A stretch of 64,000 nt of DNA from Eunapius fragilis (GCA_963681505.1 OY811974.1:1261128-1325127); one strand, 5' to 3'; numbered from the stretch's first letter, positions 1 to 11,870 are shown. Notes: generated by a model from the letters alone, not told the origin. A program made the numbers and translations.

Positions 1-560
1 TTTCTAGTAAAGTGGAGTAATGTGATCTACATAAGGCTAGTAATTCCAGTGATTTATTATTTAGCACCTGTTTCCATTTCTTCCTAAGTGCATCATCTGC
101 TCTGTGGGCTACACATGGGACGAAGGTTTTCAGACCTATGTGGTATATACTGTGGCTCACACAGTCATTAGCAAACGTGAGATGATGGCCTAGAATTGTT
201 TTGCTACAGAAAGCTTCATTTAGATGTTTGATTAGGCTTCCTAAACTAGGGGTTTCATCTTCATTTAGGTCAGCAGTTTTGTTGCGTGTTCTTCCTTCTA
301 TTACTGTGTTTTCTTCTATAACTACATTCTCCTCTATGTCCCTATCTCTAGCACCAATTTCTTTTGCTCTCACTTCCACATTTCCCTCTAATTACCTCAT
401 CATTTCCATTCATTTCCTTTTCTACCCTTACAGTATCTTCCGCACCATTTCTATCCATTTCCCTTTCTGCACCTACAATAACTTCCGCTCCCACCATTTC
501 TTTTACTACGACAATGTTAGCCTCTGCATTCCTGTTTGCTTCAGCTTGTGAGCTTGTCCC
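1..560 (-). pseudogene. Unrecognised coding relic running off the window edge
   Basis: Reading the minus strand, an open stretch from about 335 down to the window start encodes an acidic run (IEENVVIEENTVIEGRTRNK), then a more ordinary segment containing SLIKHLNEAFCSKTILG and FVPCVAHRADDALRKKWK, still open at position 1. Upstream (560-335) a Val/Glu-rich stretch is open in a different frame, so the two parts are not continuous without a splice or a frame change. I do not recognise the family. The repetitive Val/Glu-rich composition and lack of clear splice sites suggest a decayed transposon-associated or fast-evolving host gene. Its 3' part lies outside the window. Confidence 0.3.
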
Positions 561-872
561 TTGGTACCTGTCTTGTGGGTGACCTCTGCATGGTGTAACC
601 CCATTAGTTTTTTTTTAACCCTTATGGTCCGGCTTTTTGGGGCGTGTACACTTAGCGATATTTTCAAAGTCCCACTTTGTTCGTATCCTTGGCTCTGCAT
701 GTGATTATCTCTGTGTAAGAACATCCTGTGAGCTTGTCCCTTGGTATCTGACTTGTGGGTAACCATAGGGTAACCCCTTTCGTTTTATATTTAACCCTTA
801 TGGTCCTGCTTTTTGGGGCGGTGTACACTTAGCGTTTTTTCAAAGTCCCACTTAGTTCATTCCCTTCACTCT
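549..872. repeat. Tandem duplication of a segment of about 180 bp
   Basis: Two diverged copies (about 549-697 and 727-868) share gagcttgtcccttggta, ttaacccttatggtcc, ctttttggggcg, gtgtacacttagcg and caaagtcccact in the same order. Both also share a minus-strand peptide of the form VTHK-x-x-TKGQAHK/R, so the duplicated unit may include part of the coding relic next to it. Copies differ by several substitutions and short indels, so this is not recent. Confidence 0.7.
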
Positions 873-2190
873 GCATGTGATTGTTTGATTTGATGGCTGT
901 GATGATGCAATACAATACGATAGTAAACAAAAAAAAACACAAGAAAAAACTTACTTCACCAATGTTCACAGGGAGTTTCATCAGAGTGAGACGATCTTTC
1001 TAAGGGCGAGGCAGGTTTTCCTCATGTGTTTGACATTAACGAGCTATCAAAAACTTATTTTCTGCAAAAGAAGCATTGCAGTTTATAGAAACGTACATGG
1101 CATGAATATACTTACCCTTTTGGAAATTCTTCATGGCTGTTCTTAGTGACCTGGTGATGCTAAAACCTTGGTGCGCAATTAAAACTGTGAAAAACGTGCT
1201 CATGACGTTTTTTAAATGGCGAAAGACGTGCTCGTGAAGGGAGGAGAAACGTTTTCGCAAACGCTGGAATTAGCGCGAACTGTACTTGTTAATTGGATAC
1301 CCTAAAACGACGTTGACGTTCCGTTGCCGTGCCGTTTGTCAAAACGGCCGTGCAACAGCAATGGCATTTTAAGAAACGTAAAGTTTTTTTTTGACCACTA
1401 CTGTACGTGGGTTTGCCACCTCAGTCACACCGCCACTGCCAATTCATACCGTTCCTAAGCATGCTAATGCTAAGGGTTCAAATCAAGTGATGGATCGTTT
1501 GTCGATGCGCTACTGATTAACTTAAGACATAGTACGTACGTGATTACCGCTATCTCTATTTACACATGATAATTTTAAATATTATTTTCATGGAAAAAAG
1601 TTTGGTGGGGCTCAAGCCCCCCCCTTGTCTATGGCCTTGCAAGATGAGCTGGAGCTGCCCAACATAGACACCAGCCATCATCACTATCTCCTGCCACAAA
1701 TGCTGCTTATAAACTGCGGGCACTACTAAATGCAGTAACCTATATACGAACTTAGCCTTTATAGGTGAGATGGCAATTGCTATGCTGCCTGTTTGCTTGT
1801 GAAGTAGATTGAATGACTACAGTAGAAGAGCGTAACAGATTAATTGCCGCTTCTAGTAGCGTGTTTACAAACACATGTCCTTCTGCGAATGTTATTTTAG
1901 TGCTAAACTGATGTGATCTGAGAATTGGAGAATTAAACATTCGAGCTGAGTTTAGAATGGCTAGGTTGATTGAAGGCTGTTATCCAATTCTTAGGTAGTC
2001 AATTATGTCAGGGAGTATCTGATTTGATTGGAGCGCACGGTTTTGTGTGCCTTGGATTGATCAGTTATGAATCCCAAACCGTTAATCTTGTACCCAGACT
2101 TCACTGATGTATGTGTACCCCAAATGCATCAAAAATATACAAAAATTGGCGTTATTAATGTTTTCAATGCCACTGCTATCTTCCCCAGAT
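873..2190. other. Gene-poor stretch with two solo transposon ends
   Basis: No supportable gene. About 1404-1438 matches the right end of the hAT-type MITE found intact at 44173-44297 (ggtttgcc...cacaccgccactg). About 1595-1639 matches the right end of the element at 57442-58165 (ggggctcaagcccccc followed by ttgtctatggccttg). In each case the matching left end is absent, so these look like truncated copies. Confidence 0.45.
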
Positions 2191-2191
2191 C

Positions 2192-2228
2192 TTCACCACT
2201 ACCATCTTCCCCAGATGGTAGTGGTGAA
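2192..2228. repeat. Perfect 16-bp inverted repeat with 5-nt loop
   Basis: TTCACCACTACCATCT, five bases, then its exact reverse complement. It lies just outside a hAT-like sequence (gggttgagcgc...attcggatatccg near 2234-2280), so it may be a subterminal hairpin of that element rather than a host regulatory site. Confidence 0.75.
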
Positions 2229-2455
2229 ATGTAGGGTTGAGCGCTAAAGGCTTTTTTTACCCTAGCATTCGGATATCCGCGGAGGATAATTTTAGATAGC
2301 CATTCGGATCAAATTTCGGATATTTTTAAATACAGTTTGTTGATAATATTAACGTGTAGGACCACTATTTGTATCAATTTCATTCAATCACAATCACATT
2401 CACATATTTATAACCACCTAATCAAACAACAAGCATAATAGAAAACCAAGACAGT

Positions 2456-3335
2456 TCATAATGTAACATTATTGTATTGCAACATTACAGCAGTTTCAAC
2501 ATAATCCTGCAAAGCATGAAGTTGTTGTTCATTGAACATGTTATTTAGTAGAGAGAAAACCCTCTCAGCAGCAGTCGATGATGGCTGGATAAGGCAGTAC
2601 CAACAAAACAAAGCATAGAAATTAGGAAGTAAAGTTGCTCTTTCCTACCAAAAGATCGTCACATTTGCTGACAGTGAAATGCCATCGCATGCTGCCAAAT
2701 ACTGGGGTAGTTCTTGAACTAAACAATGAATGGAGATTTTCCCTCTTTGAATAACCTTCATTATCTTCAATTCATCCAACAAGGTAGCATTCAAACCTAA
2801 CTCCACTGCTTTGCAAAGCACCAAATATCGTGCTGCCTTAAAAAGATCTAATTGAGGTCGAAGCTTCCCCATGATGGTTGCTGTAAAATACTCAAATCCT
2901 GGTCTCACACAATCCTCCCCAAGGTGATACAACCTTATATATTCTGTTGATCTTGGTAGCTGTGTGCCACCAAGCTCAGCACAAATAGCTGAAAGATTAG
3001 GAAAATGTGGGTTGGCAATGAAATGTTCACATTTTTAAATCTCATCATACACCTCTAAAGCTAGTGGCCCATCCCCTTCTAAACTATAGCAAGCTTTTAG
3101 AAATGGTTGTGCTCCATCCACTACGGCTGCTAACTCCACCCTTAACTTGGACACTGTATGAATGTCTGTGAGCATCTGGTAAGCTTCAACAGCAGAACCA
3201 GCCTCATTAATGCTAGCTGCTTTCAGCTTGTCTAATATCTTACTCACATCACCCCACACTCTCATCAGTTGCTCAAAACATTCATACTTTGACCACCATC
3301 GAGTTGCTGAATAGGATTTAACACACTCCAACTAC
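2456..3335 (-). pseudogene. hAT-family transposase relic (C-terminal half)
   Basis: On the minus strand 3331-3035 encodes a segment beginning MECVKSYSATRWWSKYECFE, a typical mid-transposase hAT motif. 2932-2645 encodes a following helical segment. 2600-2456 encodes QPSSTAAERVFSLLNNMF and then a stop, which is the classic hAT C-terminal dimerisation motif. The three pieces are in order and on one strand but separated by frame changes and stops (for example between 3035 and 2932), so the gene is dead. The N-terminal zinc finger and catalytic start were not found upstream. No clear terminal inverted repeats were matched at both ends. Confidence 0.75.
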
Positions 3336-3599
3336 CTGATTAAATATCTATTTGGCCCCACGTGAATGTCTGAAAAGGTTGAGCCACTTACCCCAAAACC
3401 TTGTGAGTGTTTCACACTTAAACTTATCGCCTACATGGTGTCAAGGGTGTGGGAAAAGCATTTTATGTCTTCTGAGCATTGGAAATCCCCTGATAGTCGA
3501 TCCATTGCAACGTCATTTACTGATGCTCTGTCACTCATAAACGCTGCAATGTTGTCTTCATCCTCAAATCTGGTGTGATCTTTACACAGAATATATTAA

Positions 3600-5040
3600 C
3601 CGGCCTAAAGTGTTTTTCACACAATTCGTTTTATAATTGTATTAATAAGTGTACAATTTGTCCATGGAGGCTGCATATCCAGCTATAATACAAGAACCAT
3701 TGTAGCCATTCCTGGACTGCCATCGATTCAGATGTTTTGCATTTGCTCTTGCACCAGCTGGCACTACTTTAAAACCTAATCCTTACCAACACCAGCAGAC
3801 ACACAGTCATGCTCATTGCCAAGTCATGTAGTTATTTAGACAGTCATTAATTACATTATCATTATATCACTATGTTTGTGTGGTTTATAGGAATCAAAGG
3901 CGATGGTGAAAAAGCAAGGAACAAGGCTTCTGACTGAAATAGAATAAAGAAATAGACCTATATTAGCACACAAAGTTACAGGGGAAGCGTAGTAAACATG
4001 CGACACTGTGCATCTGCTGACGCCACTATCCATTGCCTGATGTATTTGGCACATACAAGTGGTTTTCCAAGGACTGGTTGACCACCTGAAGTCACAGAGG
4101 ACAAGTCATATGCTGTAGAACTGAAACATTGTCATCTGCTGCAAAATAGTGATTAGTAGGGTTGCCAAGAGCATTTAGTGGTAGTGGTGAAATGGTATCA
4201 ATGTACTTTAAACGCTTATTTGCACAGCCCTCTTTATCGGGATGAATGACTTTTCCCACTTGCTGAGTGGACATGAAGTGTTCACACACCTAATGTGTGG
4301 ATTTAAAGACATTAATACAATCATACTGAAGTGTAAATATCTCACCATGCAAGGTTCACTTGTATGTGGTAGCCACCGAAATGCAGTCACACAGCACCTA
4401 TATAGTGTACCCCCTGTGCAGCTGCATCCATTGCCTTTTGAAGGAAGCGCTTGCAGAAGCTACAGAAAGGTTTTGGGTACACCATTGCATCCTCCTCAGT
4501 TTGAAACGCCATACCAAACACCTCCAAGGCCTGAGTGCCCTTTTTGTTACCCCTTCTGTCATACATGCGTCTTACGCACACTTCAGTGCAGCTGAACTTG
4601 GTGGTGGTGGTAATCCATTCAATCTGTACAACACTGCATCATTATTCATAGAAAACAAGATAGGCCGAAAACAGCCGGCTGCACTTAGTTAATGGCATAA
4701 ACCTTTCACCTAAAGTGTGCCTCTATGTTGAACCAACCAGTGAGAAAATTGGCAGCTCGATGCAATCCATGCTTTTGTAACACAAGCTTGAGATGATGTA
4801 ATAGTGTATGCTTATGAAAAACGGCCAGTGTTTTAATTGATTTGCGTAATATAAATTGTTCAGATGTGTACGTTATAGAGGAATGATTGCTGGTACTAAT
4901 GCATCAGCTTCTAATAGCACCAGGTGTAAGCTTCATGCAAGCCATGCCGTTATACATCGCATAGTGATAATGAGACAAACCGCCATGATTTCTACACCAT
5001 TACCGTAACGCTCTAATTATCCAACTAATTGTCCAGCTGT
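3600..5040 (-). other. Weak unrecognised coding remnants and one hairpin-MITE arm
   Basis: Minus-strand segments at 4595-4387 (contains CSFCKRFLQKAMDAAAQG) and 4289-4092 (contains NALGNPTNHYFAADDNVS) look protein-like but lie in different frames with no start or clear splice sites. I could not place the family. 3851-3972 is a decayed single arm of the hairpin MITE family seen intact at 14353-14612 (shared core cctatatttagcac, here cctatattagcac). The rest shows nothing I can support. Confidence 0.3.
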
Positions 5041-5900
5041 GTACCATGTCCTGTTCCAGGGCGTCCTATCCCGCCGCCACGGTGTCCTCCTCTTCCAGGG
5101 CGTCCTATCTATAGGCCACGATTATGCTGAAATAGTAAGGTACATTATAGCACCAGCACATACCAAAAGAATAGTATTAATACATACACCTATGGATCTG
5201 TTGGTTGTAGCGTTGGCAACTTTGTTTCTGTGGTGAAGTATTCTGTTTCTTAGGCTTGCATCTGTGTTGCATTAGGTATTTGATGCGGAAGGTTCTTGCA
5301 AAGTCTTTGAGGTCGGGAGCAATGGGATTGTTTCTTAAACTAGAGGTCTCCCTTCTATTTACATTGCCCTCTACACTACTTTTACCTCTTCTAGTGGCGT
5401 AGAGGCACTCTAAAAAGGCTTGCCCCCCAATCTTCGCCTTCAGCTTTTTTGATTTGGTCCTGCACCCGGCCCACTAACACTCCACCCACTGTTACCATAC
5501 CACACATGGTATGGATTAGGTCCCCAACTATCACCCAGATTATAGTTTTGGGGTTTGCCACTGTTATCCCCATCCCCCATCATTGTCCCATCTTCCATGA
5601 TTGCCCCATCCGCTCCATCGGTTGTGATTAGAGTAAGGTGTTTTATGGAAATCATAAATAGCCGCACTTACCCACAGTGAAAGTATCTACAAATTCTACC
5701 ACATCAGCACCCACATAATAGACTCAGCAATGGGACTAGATAACTACCACTACCATATCTGGGACATCAAACAGGACTGTAAGCTTTGTCCGTATCTTTA
5801 GTCAGTCTAATGGTGGAGTTGTATCAGTGTGTGTTCTATGACACCATCCCAGGGAGGAGAGGTCATCACCACTAGACCATACAAAGTGGACACAGGTATA
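5040..5900. other. No supportable gene; short degenerate repeats
   Basis: Contains a small duplication (ttccagggcgtcctatc at about 5056 and 5093) and low-complexity Gly-rich shadow frames on the minus strand at 5440-5667. No domain was recognised. Confidence 0.3.
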
Positions 5901-5944
5901 TAAATGCACTTTGCTTAATGGCTAGTTACAATTAGAAGTATTCA

Positions 5945-6195
5945 TACTATTGTCACTCCATCCATCTTCCTCCATCCCCCTGAGCCTCTGGTCCTCCAAG
6001 TGGAGGCAGGAGGAGAGTATGTTGGTATTGAATGGACCAAGACACCAATAACTCTGAATATCAGCAGTGATGACCTGGTGGACTTCCAGCAGACTTTATA
6101 TTGAGCTACTACTAACAGTGGTTTGTATGAAGCTGACCTGGTGACAAGGAACACAACCTTGGCTTTTGCTTCATTCAAATTTAATGTAACAGTGT
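5945..6195 (+). pseudogene. Immunoglobulin-like domain fragment, broken
   Basis: Plus-strand translation gives a recognisable Ig-like pattern: PPEPLVLQVEAGGEYVGIEW, then (with one in-frame stop near 6100) NSGLYEADLVTRNTTLAF and FNVTVYV. The spacing from the W strand to the GLYEA strand matches Ig-like modules in sponge receptor-type proteins. The segment is isolated, has an in-frame stop and no flanking exons. It is therefore probably an exon fossil rather than part of a live gene. Family assignment is by pattern memory only. Confidence 0.4.
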
Positions 6196-6393
6196 ATGTT
6201 ATACTATGCATTGATGGGCTTAGCTAGCAATAGTGCTACAAAAAGACCTATTTTGATCCTGCAACTTACACTGCATAATAAAATGTATTTACTATTAATC
6301 AAATGTCTCCTGCCATGAAAAATGCAACCTACATATCCCCCCAGACTCAAAATGAATTGCTGAAAATGATGGGTATAGGCATATTGTTTTACA

Positions 6394-6710
6394 GGGAATC
6401 ATTGATGAAATTAAACAGGCAAAGCTCTACAGCATCATGGCAGATGAGGTAACATCCTGTAATACAGAACACCTAGCCATCTGTACTAGGAAGAGTTCAT
6501 GACTTTCTTAAAACTAGAAAAAACAACTGGTTAGTATGTAGCAGAGAAAATGATAAATTTTTTGATCTACCGATTGAAAACATTAGAGGCCAGGGATATG
6601 ATGGTGCAAGCAGCATGTTATCAGAACGTGTTGGCCTACAAGCTCGAATCAAAGAAATATCTCCTCTCGCAACGTGCATACATTGTAGTGTAGTTATTAG
6701 CTAAACCTTG
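6394..6710 (+). pseudogene. ZMYM1/DUF4371-type hAT transposase relic
   Basis: Plus strand reads IIDEIKQAKLYSIMADEVTS and then NTEHLAICTR. After a break it continues IENIRGQGYDGASSMLSERV and LQARIKEISPLATCIHC. These are the two hallmark blocks of the DUF4371/ZMYM1-like hAT lineage (ADE box and RGQGYDGA box). Stops and a frame change separate them and the His-rich end is lost. Only about 100 residues of a protein normally near 600-900 residues remain. Confidence 0.7.
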
Positions 6711-7299
6711 TTATCAGCCATTCATGATCATTGCCTGAAGTTTGCATTGTTGTTGATCAACTTAAAAACCGTTGTCATTTCTTTTTGGCAAGTCCAAAGC
6801 AACATTGGGCTCCTTGAGCATATTGTCTCCAACAAGATTCCACATTAAGGCACTCGCTAATAAAACCATACCCTCACAATCAACCTGCATTGTATTTTCT
6901 TTCGTGCCATCTCATCATGCAAAGGAGATCAATCTTCGTTGAATTAATATGCAGATGACAAAGGTATTCAAAGATAGCAGAAGAGAGGGATTGGAAATTA
7001 ACCCAACCAAAATGAATCATTATGTGCACTCCATGAGGTTCTAGTGCCCAAGCTGTTTTCAAACTGCAAAAGACTCACCACATAATGCAATTCCATATTT
7101 TAAATATAATTCAACTTAACTAGACTTGTGTGACTTGTGTTGTACTTTCCTACATAAGGCTAAGTGTTTAGTGATATTACAATGTAGTAAAAATTAGCCC
7201 CTATGTCGAGCCTCCACAGGTGAAAAAGAAGAAAGCTAAGATGGCTGAAGAAATAGATTACAGACAGCAATGAATGAACATAATTCATTCTGCAAGCCT

Positions 7300-7560
7300 A
7301 TCAAGAGATCAAAATGAGGTTTTGGTAATTTGGGTTGGGTGTGTACTGCTCTTGCGGTGGAGACCTATGGAAACTGGGGAAGGGAAGCCCTATATATATT
7401 TCCTCCAGCCTGGCTTCTCACCTGGCCATCACTTCTTCCCACAAAGGTAAGGTGCTCACAGAGCTCTACAGCAGGCTGAACTTCACCCTGGATCGGGTCA
7501 TGGATAGAACCTTATTGGCTAGATGTGCACCCTCCCTTGGCCTCCTGGACATCCCTTGAG
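7300..7560 (+). pseudogene. C-terminal fragment of a reverse-transcriptase-type retroelement
   Basis: Two frames together give VETYGNWGREA, then SSLASHLAITS and LTELYSRLNFTLDRVMDRTL. This arrangement matches the C-terminal tail of reverse-transcriptase elements abundant in sponges and cnidarians (VESYGxWGxEA...SRLAxxLA...LYxRLNxxLxR). Non-LTR (LINE-like) class is inferred. It is a short, broken remnant; no upstream RT domain was found. Confidence 0.4.
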
Positions 7561-8119
7561 TTTTTCTATGCATTGTTTTAATGTAAAAATTGTTTATGCA
7601 CCAAAACAGTGCCCACATACGAAGAAGAGGCAGCTGATAAGAGTGAAACAACCATCCTTTTATTAAATTTCATGCAAGCTTAGAATTTAAGAAGTATATA
7701 AGCAAATTTAGATCCAAAACGTTTGCACATAGGCAATGCATGATGGTCCATCCTTCTGGATGCATTGGCATAATTTGCTTTGATTGTGGTGGAAATACAC
7801 TGATATCAGTTTTGAAACTAAGTTATAAAACTGTATTTAATGTCATTAAAAGTGATTAGGAGGGATTCACAGGCAAACAGGTTGTTGCCAAGTGTAAAGG
7901 AATGGGACATGGAACTTCATGTCTCCACAGCAGCACTGAGAGAATGATCCTACCCAATGGGAAGCCTGGGATTATAGACCAATGGCATGCTTATTCCCTA
8001 GTATAAAATGTGCAGGTTGTATGGAGTATGTATGCAAAATGTCATCAAGAGACTTTCAACCATGTTTGTGGTCAAACCCCGACGGCGGCTTACTGGTGTG
8101 TACGGAATATCGTTACATT

Positions 8120-9060
8120 TTGGTGGTAGCAGTGGGATCTGCATTAGACAGTTGCCTCGACGACCCACTTGAGCCTCTGTTGACAGGCAAAGCGCAGAGT
8201 GCGTACGCAGCGATGAGGGCCGAGGATGCGCTGGACTATCGGGTACTGAAAGAGGCAATCCAGAAATGATACAAGATATCGGAAGATTTGTACAGACAGA
8301 AATATCGTAGGGCAGAAAGAAAGCGGAGGAATCTGTAAGCGAGAGTTGTGCAAGTCGGAGTCGAATGGCGAATGAATGAATTAGTTTCTGGGAATGCAAT
8401 ATTCATAGGCCAGGTATGTGCCATTGATGACATCATAAAACAGATTAATTTGCAATCGCGATGCAATGCTACGTTTAACTGTAAGGGCATTTACCAGTGT
8501 GTTTCAATCACACAATCAAGGTTGAAAGAGGCAATCCTGAAATGATATGAGATATCGGAAGGCTCGTACTGACAGAAATTTCATAGGGCAGTAGGGCAGA
8601 AAGAAAGCGGAGGTATCGGTAAGCGAGATGGCGTAATGTCTTCTGAAGGTGGACAAGGAGTTGTGTGACAGTGGAGCAGCTAGCAGACTTGATGGTCAAG
8701 GGGCAGCTGCTCAACACACTCCTTGTGAACGTCAAGATCTGGGTGGAAGAAAGAAGGCCGAAGACTGCGGAAGAGGCAGCACAGTTGGTCAACGATTACT
8801 TCCGGGCGCGCAAGCAGGCGACGCATCCGTTCAAGCAGATCAAGGGCAAGACACCCATGCATGGAACCTCAGAGTACAAGGCGGTGTTACACTTGTAAGC
8901 AGCTGGGTCATTTTGCTAAAGATTGTCCTGTACAGGAAAGCGGAAGGTCCAAAAACGCGGCAACTGGCAAGAACGGAAGGGAGTCGGAGTCAGGCCGGGG
9001 TCCGGCTAGACTTTCGGCAACCCAGCTTGTAGCAGGGTCAACAAAGTTATTTGTATGATT
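8120..9060 (+). mobile_element. Fossil gag region of an LTR retrotransposon (Ty3/Gypsy-like), broken
   Basis: Parts seen in order on the plus strand: a capsid-like helical segment (LLTGKAQSAYAAMRAEDALD, about 8180-8250), a SCAN-like segment (about 8665-8810, LNTLLVNVKIWVEERRPKTA) and a CCHC zinc knuckle (CYTCKQLGHFAKDCP, about 8883-8930). A segment of about 90 bp occurs twice (about 8250-8345 and 8528-8625), so the copy is rearranged as well as decayed. No protease or pol follows and no LTRs were identified. It is broken in several places and looks old. Confidence 0.65.
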
Positions 9061-9099
9061 GACAGTGTGGTGTATGTATCCTAGTGCTGCATTCAGCCC

Positions 9100-9875
9100 T
9101 CCGTACAATAGCCATTTTTGTCAATATGGATATTACTTCCCGGCGTTTACTTCGCTTGAATGATCAGCAGAATGGTGTCTGCCTGCCTGTTTGGAACGAT
9201 AGATATGAACATTGAATCATTTCCCTGCTCAATGCCTCTAAAACCCATCTGAATTCCATGTCTCAGTCTTCTATGATTGTATTTTCTTTTTCCAGACTTC
9301 ACTTTTTCAATCTCAACAACTCATCCAGGACCACCCATTTGTTCACTGTCCCTGCCGAAATTGTACCAGTCAATCACTGTTGGCTTTGATACATTGCACC
9401 ACCGTACAGCGATGTTGATATTTTCTCATACCAGTGTAATGTCTGCTCCATAATCGTCTGCAAGGTCAAATGACTGCAGGAAAGCCTAGAATTTGCTCAA
9501 ATTGATTCATCTCTTTCCTGCAGTGGAGCATCACCACCTAAATTGCATGACAAATCAGTTAATACAATTTTCTATATTTACGCTAATGTTAATTCAGTAT
9601 ACTTACTGATAGTCATCGATCCCGGGGTATGTTTTACATTCTTTGCATAATAAATCCCATCGTGGTTTGGGTTGTTTTGTTAAACTTGCATCTTACACTC
9701 TCCCAAGTGTCGATTATCTCTGGGTATAGATTGAACTTTACATCTTTGAATGAGTGTATAACTCCATCAACCTGATATTATTGTCCCGATTAAATATTTT
9801 AATCTTAGAATTGTGAAGTACAGGTGTGTTACCTGATGAGTTATCCTCTGGGCTAGCTAGAGTAGCCTCAGCCAT
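9100..9875 (-). pseudogene. ISXO2/Merlin-type (IS1595-like) transposase relic
   Basis: Minus strand. A possible first exon starts at ATG 9875 (MAEATLASPEDNSS) and ends in a GT donor. About 9660-9600 encodes a Cys-containing segment (CKECKTYPGIDDYQ) followed by TAAG rather than GT. 9450-9290 carries TVIDWYNFGRDSEQMGGPG, then VVEI..., SGKRKYNH and MGFRGIEQGNDSMF. About 9200-9130 adds IVPNRQADTILLIIQAK. The order and spacing match the ISXO2-like DDE domain (usually IGGPGxxVEIDESxxGxRKYxxG...VFGGIERG). The catalytic EIDE segment reads EIE without the usual Asp, and there are stops and frame changes, so it is inactive. Confidence 0.65.
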
Positions 9876-9984
9876 TGGGGGGTGCATTTTTGTTTCTCAA
9901 CTATGCCAGGTTTTACCCAGACATATTTTTTGACTGTCCACTTGGCATATCCTCTCTCGAGAAGAGCACACAGTAAAAAAAAGG

Positions 9985-10146
9985 TAGTGCATGTCACTAC
10001 AATTGTCTAGTGACATACCAGATTAATATAGCACTTGCTAATTCTAGTGACATACACTCGATTCTAGTGCAGTGAATATCACTAAGTAAAAATAGTGCAT
10101 TACACTAGCGAATTCTCACGTGATATACCATTAGTGTAATCCACTA
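9985..10146. repeat. Cluster of TAGTG-N5-CACTA palindromes
   Basis: Three inverted pairs with identical 5-nt spacers at 9985-9999, 10093-10107 and 10132-10146, plus several single TAGTG or CACTA half-sites between them. No gene is adjacent. This could be the subterminal repeat zone of a DNA transposon or a protein-binding cluster; sequence alone does not decide. Confidence 0.6.
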
Positions 10147-10347
10147 TCGTTAATACACCGAGTGAAACGCACTGTCATTGTTCACGTGATTCATTATGCA
10201 CGTGATCATTATGCACGTCACGGATAGGCCCGCCCTCGGGTTTGCAAACGTGATAAGACGATGACGAATTAGAAGAACTAATAGAAATATAAAAACTTCG
10301 CATATACTAGTATAAGTTCGTAACTGGAAGTCAATCTCTTGTCCGTA

Positions 10348-10552
10348 AACTGATCGTCCGGTCTTGAACATTTGTCCGTAAATTGATTGCCTGTAAAATT
10401 GAATTTTCGTGTCGATGGGTTGGTCGGCTTTCCTTTCGTTTCGCGCGAACTGATCGTCCGGTCTTGAACATTTGTCCGTAAATTGATTGCCCGTAAAATT
10501 GAATTTTCGTGTCGATGGGTTGGTCGGCTTTCCTTTCGTTTCGTGCGACAGC
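10348..10552. repeat. Two copies of an exact 100-bp tandem repeat
   Basis: The segment starting aactgatcgtccggtcttga is repeated with a period of exactly 100 bp and very few differences, implying a recent duplication. A partial third start is visible just before the first copy (gtccgtaaactg). Confidence 0.9.
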
Positions 10553-11502
10553 TCCACGTCACGCTTTTAAGAATTAAGGGCAGGGAATGAGGGAAAATGA
10601 CATTATTATTATTACAATTGAGCTCACCATCAGACAATAAACAAATGGAGAGACAAGACAAGTTCGACGCTACCAAGAAGGTATCGCTGCCGGCTGGGTC
10701 ATAACAAGTTGATTTCAAATAAAATGTCGAACAGAAAGCGAAAACTATAAGTGGGGCTGAGAACCGAAATCTAAGTTGCAACATCAACTGCATTCAAGCA
10801 CGCAATCCGTTGCATCAATAAAGTAGTGTTTTGCACCATCGAGCTTGAGCGAGCCTGTTTCTCTGCATCACCAGGTCAACCATGCAGAGCGCAATGCATA
10901 CCCAAATAAAATCAATCATAATGTTCCCTTGTTCTATTCACACAGATGATTCTTCATGAACCATTCTAAGTTCTGATTCGTCAGTTGCACATTTTTGCCT
11001 CCGATGTCTCCTGTTTCTGAACCGACGGTGTCAATTACAAATCTATCTATTTTTCTCATACCATTGTATCCTGTAAGTGTTTCTTCTTTTTCGTGTTCAC
11101 CAATCAATCGTCCGCGGCCGGATACTCTTGCATCGGCACAAATTAGTGGTAATAAGAGCGTTTTCCTATATTTTCCGCTTGATAAAAATTGGTTGCACGC
11201 TACCAGTTTCTAGTTGCAGCTGCAAGAGAAGCTTATCTACCTTACGCATTCTAAGAAACTGGCTAAGGTTGTCTATGACCTATAGACAGCTTTCTTAGCT
11301 AGTACTTATGAATTTCCTTACGCACATCAGTAAACTGCAACACAGCGGTAGAGTTATTTCTCAAGATGCACCCAAGAAGAAGAAGAATTGAATTATCAAA
11401 TCTGTTTATGGAGTAGGGATAATTTCACAACCTATCCATACTGTATGCCCATAGATTAGTCAGAGCCACTCCCCCTTGGTGCCCTCTGTTTGATTAGCCT
11501 TC

Positions 11503-11523
11503 CCCCCCCCCCCCCCCCCTCCC
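11503..11523. repeat. Poly-C tract
   Basis: A run of C residues (with one T near the end) of the kind seen inside several G/C-tailed miniature elements of this window. Confidence 0.9.
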
Positions 11524-11722
11524 TTTTGAAACACCTAGGGACACCACTGCATGCTATCCATCTGAACCACTGTCAGCTTGCACGGAGCCTCTTCATGGAG
11601 AGAAGAAAGGGTCACAACCGGTTCTGTGTGTGTGATGTAGCTTGCTGCGTGCACAGACAACACAGCACAAAGTTTCTAAGTGTCGTCACTGGATCAAGTT
11701 CTTTTTTTTTTAAATTGTCGCA

Positions 11723-11870
11723 ATGGCTGAGATTGCTGAGCTAGTGGAGGAGGTGAGGCGACTACGGGAGGAAGTTAAGGCTGGGCAGGAGGAGACGTCC
11801 CAAAAGCTAGCAAGGAGCGGCCGGAAGGAGAACTATGCTTTCAAGAGGAAAGCCAACGATATAACGAAAC
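11723..11870 (+). pseudogene. Coiled-coil N-terminal fragment, likely transposon-associated
   Basis: Open frame beginning MAEIAELVEEVRRLREEVKA, a strong heptad pattern, then RKENYAFKRKAND. In invertebrates this coiled coil followed by a YxFKRKxN motif precedes tyrosine-recombinase-like or other mobile-element proteins. Here similarity stops after about 45 residues and the rest of the frame (to 11968) is unrelated. Identification is by pattern memory. Confidence 0.3.

Noticed and set aside
10278-10793. 171-residue minus-strand open frame with repeated segments
   Set aside because: It spans the 100-bp tandem duplication, has no recognisable domain and the repeat explains the internal similarity.
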